DNA of 64,000 bases from Sulfurospirillum sp001602955 (lineage in GTDB: Bacteria > Campylobacterota > Campylobacteria > Campylobacterales > Sulfurospirillaceae): contig LVAC01000018.1 in assembly GCA_001602955.1 (NCBI GenBank), positions 20,918 through 84,917 on the forward strand. The letters run 5' to 3'. Positions 53,026 through 60,211 of the stretch are shown here, piece by piece. Below the pieces are notes generated by a model. That model saw only the letters and a program-made list of their open reading frames with translations. It ran no database searches and had not been told where the DNA came from. Within the stretch, counting starts at the first letter, position 1, and each line of letters begins with the position of its first letter. Both the position numbers and the translations under genes were made by a program.

Positions 53026-53085
53026 GGGGTTTCTCAAAAGACCGATTTTTCGGTAGCGAAACGCTATACGGGAGGCGAAAGCCCC
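53026..53085 (+). other. Predicted three-way-junction RNA/terminator after the MreB-like gene
   Basis: GGGGTTTC (53026) and GAAAGCCCC (53077) form an outer stem around two perfect hairpins, ACCGA-TTTT-TCGGT (53041-53054) and AGCG-AAA-CGCT (53055-53065), followed by TTCTTT. The simplest role is terminator of terC-mreB; a structured RNA is possible. Confidence 0.5.
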
Positions 53086-53088
53086 TTC

Positions 53089-53114
53089 TTTATATCAATA
53101 TATCTTGATATAAA
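53089..53114. promoter_or_regulatory. ArsR/SmtB-type operator overlapping the arsenic promoter
   Basis: TTTATATCAA and TTGATATAAA form perfect 10 bp arms around TATATC, the classic ATATCAA...TTGATAT layout bound by ArsR-family repressors. The right arm contains the probable -35 (TTGATA), with TACCAT 17 bp further as -10. No arsR gene lies beside it. Confidence 0.75.
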
Positions 53115-53164
53115 GATAATTTTATGCTACCATTCTTCCGATGGTTTACATGTAAGGTTTTCTC

Positions 53165-53806
53165 ATGAAAAAAGTTCTGATTTTATGTACGGGAAACAGT
53201 TGCCGAAGCATTATCGCCGAAGCGTTGGTCAATGCCAAGTTAGAAGGTGTTGAAGCCTACAGTGCGGGGGTAAGAGCAAGCAAAAAAGTGAACGCTTATG
53301 CAAAAAGAGTTTTAGAAGAAGAGGGTATTTGGAAGGATTCGTATCACTCTAAAGCCTTGGATGAAGTCTTACATGTCGACTTTGATTTGGTGGTTACGGT
53401 GTGCGACCATGCCAACGAAACCTGCCCGATGTTTCCCCGTCCCTTACCTAAAATCCACGTAGGATTTTCTGATCCCGACGGTAAAGATTACGGTGCGTTT
53501 ATTTTGACATATCAAGCGATCGAAGCCGAGCTTTTACCCATCATACAAGCCGAATTGAACAAGGAGAAAGCGATGAAAATCGAAGTTTTGGGAATGGGGT
53601 GTTCCAAATGCCAAGCACTCATGCAAGCTGTTAAAGAGGCGGTTGCCAAAAGCGGAAAATTTGCGCAAATCGACAAAGTAGAAGATAGTATCGCGATTAT
53701 GAATTACGGCGTGATGAGCACGCCGGCGTTGGTTATCGACGGTGTCGTAAAAAGCAGCGGTAAAGTGTTAAGCGTCGATGAAATCGTCGCTTTACTCAAC
53801 GTATAA
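53165..53806 (+). CDS. Arsenate reductase (LMW-phosphatase type) fused to thioredoxin-like domain
   Basis: 213 residues. Residues 1-135 are thioredoxin-coupled ArsC: nucleophile loop CTGNSCRS near 10 and the redox pair in VCDHANETCP near 80. Residues 137-213 are a thioredoxin-like domain (IEVLGMGCSKCQALMQAV, CxxC; MSTPALVIDG). The fusion supplies its own electron relay for arsenate-to-arsenite reduction. An AAGGAG site lies in-frame before the internal ATG at 53573, so the second domain may also be made alone. Start ATG follows TTTACATGTAAG. It is first in the ars operon. Confidence 0.9.
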   Translation: MKKVLILCTGNSCRSIIAEALVNAKLEGVEAYSAGVRASKKVNAYAKRVLEEEGIWKDSYHSKALDEVLHVDFDLVVTVCDHANETCPMFPRPLPKIHVGFSDPDGKDYGAFILTYQAIEAELLPIIQAELNKEKAMKIEVLGMGCSKCQALMQAVKEAVAKSGKFAQIDKVEDSIAIMNYGVMSTPALVIDGVVKSSGKVLSVDEIVALLNV

Positions 53807-53815
53807 GCTTAAGAG

Positions 53816-54775
53816 ATGTTTACCTATTGGGAAAAAACGGTCGACCTTTTGGTCTACGGCTACGGAGGGCTCGACAAGGCTTCGGCATTGGGAAACGCGT
53901 TGCATTTTTTTATTTACGATACCCTCAAAATCTACATGTTACTCGTTTTGATCATTTTTGCGGTTAGTTTTTTACGAACCTATTTCAATACCGAAAAGGT
54001 TCGGGTTTATTTGCAGGGCAAAAGTGAAGTGACGGGCAATGTTTTGGCGTCGCTTTTTGGCGTCATCACCCCTTTTTGCAGCTGTTCGGCGATTCCTCTG
54101 TTTTTGGGGTTTATGCAAGCGCGCATTCCTATCGGCATTACGTTTAGTTTTTTAATCTCTTCTCCGATGAACAATGAAGTAGCGATTGCCCTTTTATTCG
54201 GACTTTTCGGCTGGAAAATTACGGCACTTTACATCGGTTTTGGACTGTTGGTCGCGATTATCGGCGGTTTTATCGTGGGAAAACTCGGTATGGAAAAATA
54301 CGTTTTGATTCCCGTCGTGCCGATGAGCGGCGATTTGGCAGAGGTTGAGATTAGGATGACGCTGCGCACAAGGCTCAAGGAGTCGTGGGCGTATACGATG
54401 GATATCGTGAAAAAAATCTATCTCTACGTGATGGTAGGTGTGGGCATCGGGGCGTTTATTCACGGTTACGTACCGACGGAATTTATCGTAAAATATGCCG
54501 GAAGCGATGCGTGGTACAGCGTACCTTTAGCGGTTTTCCTGGGTGTGCCGATGTATTCCAATGCCGCCGGAGTTATGCCGTTGATCGAGGTTTTAACCGG
54601 CAAAGGGATGTTACTCGGTACGGCTTTGAGCTTTATGATGGCGATTACCGCACTCTCCTTGCCCGAAGCGATGATTTTAAAACGCATCTTACATGTCAAG
54701 CTCATCGCGACGTTTTTCGGTATCGTGGCAGTGGGAATTATGGGTGTCGGGTATCTTTTCAACGCTATTTTATAG
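53816..54775 (+). CDS. Permease of the UPF0718/ArsP-like family
   Basis: 319 residues with eight or so membrane segments. The family motif is ITPFCSCSAIPLFLGFMQA near residue 85, followed by SFLISSPMNNEVAIALL, and a repeat-like GVPMYSNAAGVMPLIEVL in the second half. Related permeases (including Campylobacter ArsP) export arsenicals, and they often neighbour thioredoxin-like genes. Substrate here is inferred from the ArsC fusion upstream, nine bp away. It is cotranscribed with the rhodanese gene. Confidence 0.82.
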   Translation: MFTYWEKTVDLLVYGYGGLDKASALGNALHFFIYDTLKIYMLLVLIIFAVSFLRTYFNTEKVRVYLQGKSEVTGNVLASLFGVITPFCSCSAIPLFLGFMQARIPIGITFSFLISSPMNNEVAIALLFGLFGWKITALYIGFGLLVAIIGGFIVGKLGMEKYVLIPVVPMSGDLAEVEIRMTLRTRLKESWAYTMDIVKKIYLYVMVGVGIGAFIHGYVPTEFIVKYAGSDAWYSVPLAVFLGVPMYSNAAGVMPLIEVLTGKGMLLGTALSFMMAITALSLPEAMILKRILHVKLIATFFGIVAVGIMGVGYLFNAIL

Positions 54776-54784
54776 GAAACGACT

Positions 54785-55249
54785 ATGATAAAAACGATGC
54801 TTATTCTTTGTTCGGCGGTTGGGCTTATGTATGCGACAGAGCCCAAAAAAATAGACTTTGAAGCGTATTTACGTTCGTTTGATTATCAAGAACGCGAAAC
54901 TATGAAGATCAAAACACCTGACATGTTAGTCCTTGTCGAAGAGGGAAAAGCGATTTTAGTGGATGTTCGCTTTCCTGAAGAATTTGAAGTATGGCATATG
55001 AATTTTGCTAAAAATATTCCGCTGAACGAATTACCCCAACGTTTACAAGAACTTCCCAAAGATAAGCTCATCATTACCGCTTGCCCGCATTATGACCGAT
55101 CGAGTATGGCGAGGCTTTTTCTAACGCTCAACGGCTATAACGCCAAATACCTCAATGACGGGCTTTTGAAAACGGCGGATTTTTTACGCGGCGACAATGC
55201 GAAAGAGTTTTTGGAAGCGTACAAGGCAACGCACACGGTAACGCCGTAG
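54785..55249 (+). CDS. Secreted rhodanese-like protein
   Basis: 154 residues with an N-terminal signal peptide (MIKTMLILCSAVGLMYA). The rhodanese fold is seen in ILVDVRFPEEFEVWHMNFAKNIPL and the active-site loop ACPHYDRSS (CxxxxR), where the catalytic Cys is present. It may transfer sulfur or act on a thiol in the periplasm. Its location at the end of the arsenic operon, nine bp after the permease, is suggestive, but its role in arsenic handling is inferred only. Confidence 0.75.
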   Translation: MIKTMLILCSAVGLMYATEPKKIDFEAYLRSFDYQERETMKIKTPDMLVLVEEGKAILVDVRFPEEFEVWHMNFAKNIPLNELPQRLQELPKDKLIITACPHYDRSSMARLFLTLNGYNAKYLNDGLLKTADFLRGDNAKEFLEAYKATHTVTP

Positions 55250-55344
55250 ATTTTCTAAAATACCGGCACGGTTTTGGCGTCGATTGCCCTTGTCTTCTGG
55301 TAAAATCCGTCAAGCGTTTTACCGTCGCGTCGATGATTTTGTGT

Positions 55345-55350
55345 TATAAT
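55345..55350 (+). promoter_or_regulatory. Probable -10 of the GGDEF gene
   Basis: GTGTTATAATCG, containing an exact TATAAT, lies 21 bp before the ATG at 55372, and an AAGGAG site lies between. It starts a separate transcript after the arsenic operon. Confidence 0.5.
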
Positions 55351-55371
55351 CGCACTCTTTAAGGAGATACG

Positions 55372-56808
55372 ATGCGATTAAAAACCAAAGTAGTTTTGAT
55401 TATTTCGAGCTTATTACTTTGCGTTTCGATCGTAGGCTCGTTGATCAACTACGTCAAAAGCGTCGATGCGACGCAAGAGCAGTTGCTTCACACTTCCTTA
55501 CCGCTTTCGGTGGACAATATCTACACCGAAATCCAACAACGTATGATCGAGCCGCTGCTCGTATCGTCTTTAATGTCGCACGATACCTTTTTACGCGATT
55601 GGATTATGGACGGCGAGAGCGATATGGACGGCATTGTGCGTTACCTTACCGAAATTCAGCAAAAATACGATATTTTTACGACTTTTCTCGTTTCCGAAAA
55701 AACCAAAAATTACTACCACCCGCGCGGTTTGATCGATACGATTAATGAGCAAAACAGTGCCGACGCGTGGTACTTTCGCTTTAGCAAACAAAGCGAGCCT
55801 TACGAAATCAATCTCGATCATAACGCCAATCTTAGCGATACGCTTATTATGTTTATCAACTATAAAGTGATGGATTATCAAAAGAGATTGATCGGCGTGA
55901 CGGGTGTGGGCGTCAAACTCATTAACATTGAAGCCATGCTCGGTTCGTTTAAAACGAAGTACAAATACGATGTTTATTTCGTCGATCAGCGCGGAGAAAT
56001 TACGCTTTTTTCCAAAGGCTTGAACAAGCGCGGCAATATCGCTTCGATCGAAGGGCTTCAAAAGATTCAAGAAGCGATTTTCAAAGGCGAGCAAAATCAA
56101 TTCGAGTATAAAAACAAAGACGGTGAATACCTGCTCAATACCAAATACATCGACAAACTCAAACTGCATCTTTTTGTCGAGATCAACAAAAAAGAGTATA
56201 TGGACGAATTGACCAAAACGTTTTACTTAAATCTCTTTTTGTCGCTTTTGGTGACGTTGGCGGTGACGCTGATTATTGTTTATACGATCAATTTATACCA
56301 AAACCAATTGATTCAACTTGCCAGCGAAGACGTACTGACGGGGCTTGCGAATCGAAGAAAATTTAACGAAGTGTTTGAACTGTACTACAAACGCTATCCC
56401 AAAGAGATTCGCTCGCTCACGCTTTTGCTGATCGACATCGACGACTTTAAATCGGTCAACGATACGTTCGGGCACTTGGTCGGCGACCAAACGTTAGTGC
56501 ATACGGCACGGATTTTGAAAGAGCAGTTACGCCAATCGGATACGATTGCGCGTTGGGGAGGCGAAGAGTTTGCGATTTTACTGAGCAATATCGAAGAAAA
56601 ACATGCACTTGAAGTCGCTCAAAAGATATGCAATGCCGTTCAAAACGATGCCGCATTGATCGCATTGTTGCAAAGACCGCTCAGTGTAAGCGTAGGCGTG
56701 GGAATGCTCAGTGCTTTAGAGAGCCAAGACGGATTGGTTCATAAAGTCGATCATGCCCTTTACGAAGCGAAAAAAGCGGGCAAAAATCAAGTGATTGCGG
56801 CGTCATAA
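55372..56808 (+). CDS. Membrane diguanylate cyclase with Cache sensor (GGEEF)
   Basis: 478 residues. N-terminal transmembrane helix (about 7-25), a periplasmic Cache-type sensor through residue 270, a second transmembrane helix near 280-300 (FYLNLFLSLLVTLAVTLIIVY), then GGDEF. The active site is intact: DVLTGLANRRKF, DIDDFKSVNDTFGH, and RWGGEEFAILL. The RxxD inhibitory site is not clear. It should synthesise c-di-GMP in response to an external ligand, opposing EAL proteins such as the one at 4600. AAGGAG precedes the ATG. Confidence 0.9.
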   Translation: MRLKTKVVLIISSLLLCVSIVGSLINYVKSVDATQEQLLHTSLPLSVDNIYTEIQQRMIEPLLVSSLMSHDTFLRDWIMDGESDMDGIVRYLTEIQQKYDIFTTFLVSEKTKNYYHPRGLIDTINEQNSADAWYFRFSKQSEPYEINLDHNANLSDTLIMFINYKVMDYQKRLIGVTGVGVKLINIEAMLGSFKTKYKYDVYFVDQRGEITLFSKGLNKRGNIASIEGLQKIQEAIFKGEQNQFEYKNKDGEYLLNTKYIDKLKLHLFVEINKKEYMDELTKTFYLNLFLSLLVTLAVTLIIVYTINLYQNQLIQLASEDVLTGLANRRKFNEVFELYYKRYPKEIRSLTLLLIDIDDFKSVNDTFGHLVGDQTLVHTARILKEQLRQSDTIARWGGEEFAILLSNIEEKHALEVAQKICNAVQNDAALIALLQRPLSVSVGVGMLSALESQDGLVHKVDHALYEAKKAGKNQVIAAS

Positions 56809-56823
56809 AGGAAATAAAACGTT

Positions 56824-57270
56824 ATGAAACACGATATTGTACAAAAAGCCTTGGATTATTTCTCAAGCGGATATACCTGTAGCGAAGCGGTGCTCAAAAG
56901 CGTTGCCGAAGCCAAAGGGATCGACGGCAATACCGTCTTACCGATAGCATCGGCATTCGGAAGCGGTATGGCTCGTACGAACGGCGGCTTTTGCGGGGCA
57001 TTTAGCGGCGGCGTTATGGCACTATCACTTTTACAGGGACGTCAGGTTCCGGATGTTCCTTTGGACCGTCTGTATCGAAGTGTTGCCGACTTTAAGGAAC
57101 GTTTCGAAACCCTTTTCGAGAGTTGCGAATGTGCAACGCTTTTAGGTTTTTCCCTGAGCGACGAACATGCCGGAGAGATGTTTAAAGCCCAAAATTGCAA
57201 GGTGTGTAAATGCGACCGTTTCGTGGCATTCGCCGCGGAAGAGGTGGAGAGGATTTTATTTAACGCGTAA
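56824..57270 (+). CDS. C_GCAxxG_C_C family redox protein
   Basis: 148 residues. Conserved cysteine pattern: SSGYTCSEAVLKSVAE at the N-terminus, then GGFCGAFSGGVMALSLL (CGAxxGG), ESCECATLLGF and a C-terminal NCKVCKCDRF. This small family is named for its motif and is thought to be redox-active; function unknown. Located 15 bp after the GGDEF gene, possibly co-transcribed. Convergent with mnmA. Confidence 0.82.
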   Translation: MKHDIVQKALDYFSSGYTCSEAVLKSVAEAKGIDGNTVLPIASAFGSGMARTNGGFCGAFSGGVMALSLLQGRQVPDVPLDRLYRSVADFKERFETLFESCECATLLGFSLSDEHAGEMFKAQNCKVCKCDRFVAFAAEEVERILFNA

Positions 57271-57286
57271 AGAGCCTTAAAGCCCT

Positions 57287-58306
57287 TTACGCTTCGATCC
57301 AACCGCCGCCAAGCACGAGATCGTCTTGATAAACGACCAAGGCTTGACCGCTTGCAATGCCGTACGCTCCTTCTTCCAACTCGGCGATAATGGTGTTGTT
57401 TTCGAGCTTAACATGTGCTTTGGCTTGCGGACTTCGGTAACGGACTTTAACGCCGTAGATGCCCTCTTTAAAATCGTCCGGCAAAGAAAAGTTTTGTGCG
57501 ACGACGCGTTTTTGAAGGAGCTCTTCTTTTTTTCCGGCGATGACGGTATTGGTTTTGGCATCGATCCCGACGACGAAATGAGGTTCATGCGCGCCGCCTA
57601 TCGTTAAGCCTTTACGCTTGCCGATGGTATAGTGCATGTAGCCTTTGTGCTCGCCGATCACGTTTCCTTTGGTATCTTTAATGAGTCCTTTTTGATCGAC
57701 GTTGAGATGTTGTTTCAAAATATCGATATAGGTATCGGTGACGAAACAGATCTCTTGCGACTCTTTGTAACTCTCAAGCGTGCCGAGCCACGGGAGTTTT
57801 TCCAAAGCCACGGGTTTAATAGCCTCTTTTTTCATCGTGCCGAGCGGAAAAACGATCTTTTCGATGACCTCTTTTTTGAGTCCGAATAAAAAATAACTTT
57901 GGTCTTTTGACATGTCAAAGGCTTCTTGGATACGACCGTTTTTAACCCTCGCGTAATGTCCCGTCGCGATCTTTTCGCAACCGAGCTCCATCGCTTTTTC
58001 AAACGCGAAGCCAAATTTCATCCGTGGATTGCAAAAGGCGCAAGGATTGGGTGTGCGACCTTGTTCATACGAGCGCACGAAATAGTCGTACACATGCTCT
58101 TTAAAGAGTGCTTTGGCATCGATAACGTGCGTTTCAATGCCCAAATGTCGGGATACTTTTTCGATGTTGGCGATGTTGATCGTATGTTTGCTTTCATCGT
58201 CGTGCAATTTAAGATAAATGCCGACGACCTCGTGCCCTTCGTTTTTGAGTAAATACGCGGAGTAACTAGAGTCAATGCCGCCGCTCATAAGGAGTGCAAT
58301 TTTCAT
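57287..58306 (-). CDS. mnmA: tRNA-specific 2-thiouridylase MnmA
   Basis: 339 residues. Makes s2U34 in tRNA-Lys, Glu and Gln. PP-loop ATPase motif MSGGIDSSYSAYLL at the N-terminus. The catalytic cysteines are in NPCAFCNPRMKFG (near 95) and ESQEICFVTD (near 190), and a C-terminal barrel starts near FVVGIDAKTN. Compact form of the family. Promoter side faces the inverted repeat at 58332-58400. Confidence 0.95.
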   Translation of the reverse strand: MKIALLMSGGIDSSYSAYLLKNEGHEVVGIYLKLHDDESKHTINIANIEKVSRHLGIETHVIDAKALFKEHVYDYFVRSYEQGRTPNPCAFCNPRMKFGFAFEKAMELGCEKIATGHYARVKNGRIQEAFDMSKDQSYFLFGLKKEVIEKIVFPLGTMKKEAIKPVALEKLPWLGTLESYKESQEICFVTDTYIDILKQHLNVDQKGLIKDTKGNVIGEHKGYMHYTIGKRKGLTIGGAHEPHFVVGIDAKTNTVIAGKKEELLQKRVVAQNFSLPDDFKEGIYGVKVRYRSPQAKAHVKLENNTIIAELEEGAYGIASGQALVVYQDDLVLGGGWIEA

Positions 58307-58331
58307 AGGTGTGTTCTCTTTTATTTTATTT

Positions 58332-58400
58332 GATACGCTTTTAAAGCAAAGCTCTAAAAGCTACGCTAACGCTGAGTTTTCTTCGGCAGAAAGCCCACGC
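58332..58400 (-). repeat. Single inverted copy of the 92 bp intergenic repeat
   Basis: Read on the minus strand this segment closely matches the second unit of the 3685-3975 array (GCGTTAGCGTAGCTTTTAG, and TCTGCCGAAGA with few changes). It lies upstream of mnmA in the 268 bp gap before the tRNA, and shows the family is dispersed in the genome. No other feature was seen in this gap. Confidence 0.8.
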
Positions 58401-58574
58401 TACGCTTATCGACGTCTAAAGAGTAAAAGTCTTTACGTTTCGTTTGACCCGAAATTGGGCACCGTTGGTTGAAAAACACGATTTTATTTTGAAAAATACC
58501 TTGAAAAACAAAACGATACGGTTCAAAATAGGCGATTTGAGACGGGAAACATGTGAGTAAAAAGTAAGAAGAGA

Positions 58575-58650
58575 TGGAGCTGGTGAAGGGGCTCGAACCC
58601 CCGACCTGTTGATTACGGATCAACTGCTCTACCAGCTGAGCTACACCAGC
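58575..58650 (-). tRNA. tRNA-Thr (anticodon CGT)
   Basis: 76 nt including encoded CCA. Acceptor GCTGGTG pairs CACCAGC; D arm GCTC/GAGC; anticodon stem GTTGA/TCAAC with loop TCCGTAA; T arm GGGGG-TTCGAGC-CCCTT with two G-T pairs. Anticodon CGT reads ACG codons (Thr). Position 33 is C, not the near-universal U, which is unusual. Discriminator is U. Monocistronic on the minus strand. Confidence 0.85.
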
Positions 58651-58669
58651 AACGGTAAAATTTTACTAC

Positions 58670-58817
58670 ATGTTTACTTGTTTTATTTTAAAAAAATGCC
58701 TTTTTGAATGAATTTTTATTTTTTTTATTCAAATTCACTCATTATGTTTACTTGTTTTATTTTAAAAAAATGCCTTTTTGAATGAATTTTTATTTTTTTT
58801 ATTCAAATTCACTCATT
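58670..58817. repeat. Perfect 74 bp tandem duplication in an AT-rich gap
   Basis: Two identical 74 bp units, starting at 58670 and 58744 (each begins ATGTTTACTTG and ends CACTCATT). Each holds an imperfect inverted repeat (TGAATGAATTT / AAATTCACTCA). It fills most of the 186 bp between the tRNA and the MetY-like gene. Recent slippage or unequal crossover is likely. Confidence 0.9.
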
Positions 58818-58836
58818 TTTGAGGGCATAGCTCGTT

Positions 58837-60063
58837 TTAATGCACGTCAAATGCCTGATCGATGTCCAAAAGTAAGTCTTCCACGTCCTCGATGCCCACC
58901 GAAAGACGAATCATTCCCTCGTTCAAACAAAACCTCTTCTTTTGTTCGTCGGAGTATTCGGCATAAATCGTATGATAGGGGGCAATCGCTAAGGATTTAT
59001 TGTCTTGGATATTGGTTCCGCGACGAATCAGTTTAAGCGCGTTTAAAAAGGCATAGGCTTTCTCTTTGCTTGCTAGGCTAAACGTGACGATAGCACCGCC
59101 GCCGCTAAATTGTTTCGAAGAAGCGGCAAACGAAGCGGAACTCTCAAGCAGAGGATAATCCACGCGGATTACTTCGTTTTTAGCGTGCAAATGTTTGGCA
59201 ACGGCCAGTGCATTGTGACAGCTTCTTTGCACTCTGAGGTCGAGCGTTTCCAGTCCCAAAGAGAGCAGGTACGCACTTTGTGCGGTCAAAGAAGCGCCTA
59301 AATTGCGAAAGGTCTCTTTACGAAGGCGCGCAAGAAAAGCATTGGGACCGAATTTTTTATAATAAGGTGCTAAAGTCGCATGGTTTTTCCATTCAAACGA
59401 GCCGTTATCGACGATCAATCCGCCTAAGACGTGACCGCCGCCGCTGAGGTATTTGGTTGCGGAGACGATTTCGATATCCACGCCGTGCTTTTTCGCATCG
59501 AAGATATTCCACGGCGTCATGGTCGTATCGACGATGAAAGGGACGTTACGCTCTTTAAGGACGCTTTTGAGGGCTAGAAAATCGGGCACGATCAGTTGCG
59601 GATTGCTGATACTTTCGCAAAAGAGCAACCGCGTCTTGTCGTCGATCGCGGCTTGGACGGCGATAAGGTCGTTGACGTCAACATAACGTACTTCCACGCC
59701 AAAGTCGCTCAGCAGGGTCTCGAAAAAAGAAAGGGTATTGCCGAAGAGATAGTTGGTCGTGATGATATTATCGCCGCTTTTTAAAAGTGCAAAAAAAGTA
59801 TTGGCAATCGCCGCCATTCCTGTTGCCGTAGCGATAACCCCGAAAGCACCGCTGATCGCTTTGACTTTGAGTTCAAACTCTTCGATGGAAGGGTTTGAGG
59901 AGCGCGTGTAGACATGCCCCATTTTTTGCCCTTTGAAAACAGCTTCAAGGTCTTCAGACTTGTCAAACTCAAAGGCTGAACATTGGTAGATAGGGAAGCG
60001 CATCGCACCATATTGGTCTTTGTGTGCAGGTTTGGCATGCAATGCTTTGGTCGTAAATCCCAT
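58837..60063 (-). CDS. MetY-like PLP-dependent transsulfuration enzyme
   Basis: 408 residues from the ATG at 60063 (GAAGGA upstream; a longer reading overlaps the leader element). Cys/Met metabolism PLP family: GAMRFPIYQCSAFEF, HVYTRSSNPSIEEFE, TATGMAAIANTFF, the PLP lysine in SATKYLSGGGHVLGG near 200, and LIRRGTNIQ near the C-terminus. Probably O-acetylhomoserine sulfhydrylase or cystathionine gamma-synthase; which cannot be read. It is next to the sulfite reductase module, so sulfide use is plausible. A conserved hairpin element precedes it. Confidence 0.82.
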   Translation of the reverse strand: MGFTTKALHAKPAHKDQYGAMRFPIYQCSAFEFDKSEDLEAVFKGQKMGHVYTRSSNPSIEEFELKVKAISGAFGVIATATGMAAIANTFFALLKSGDNIITTNYLFGNTLSFFETLLSDFGVEVRYVDVNDLIAVQAAIDDKTRLLFCESISNPQLIVPDFLALKSVLKERNVPFIVDTTMTPWNIFDAKKHGVDIEIVSATKYLSGGGHVLGGLIVDNGSFEWKNHATLAPYYKKFGPNAFLARLRKETFRNLGASLTAQSAYLLSLGLETLDLRVQRSCHNALAVAKHLHAKNEVIRVDYPLLESSASFAASSKQFSGGGAIVTFSLASKEKAYAFLNALKLIRRGTNIQDNKSLAIAPYHTIYAEYSDEQKKRFCLNEGMIRLSVGIEDVEDLLLDIDQAFDVH

Positions 60064-60114
60064 AAAATATCCTTCTTTTGAATGTAAATCAGCTATCGAA
60101 AAAACCCTTTCTCG

Positions 60115-60179
60115 ACACGGTTGAGGCACGACGGAAACCCCGAAACGCTCCGCTTATTCGTCCCATCGGCTCAAAGTGT
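60115..60179 (-). promoter_or_regulatory. Conserved hairpin leader element, copy 1 (upstream of the MetY-like gene)
   Basis: 65 bp element, 62 of 65 positions identical to an inverted copy at 63826-63890. On the minus strand TTGAG and CTCAA close an outer stem, GATGGGA pairs with TTCCGTC, and an apical loop GCGGAGCG follows. Two of the three differences from copy 2 keep pairing as G-U. The MetY-like gene starts 52 bp downstream. Confidence 0.7.
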
Positions 60180-60211
60180 CTCGTGCGGAATTGTTTCTAC
60201 GCGATTAGCCT

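Noticed and set aside
60115..60179. SAM-I, SAM-II or SAH riboswitch
   Set aside because: The stem and loop sequences match none of these consensus motifs as I recall them; reported only as an unassigned leader element.
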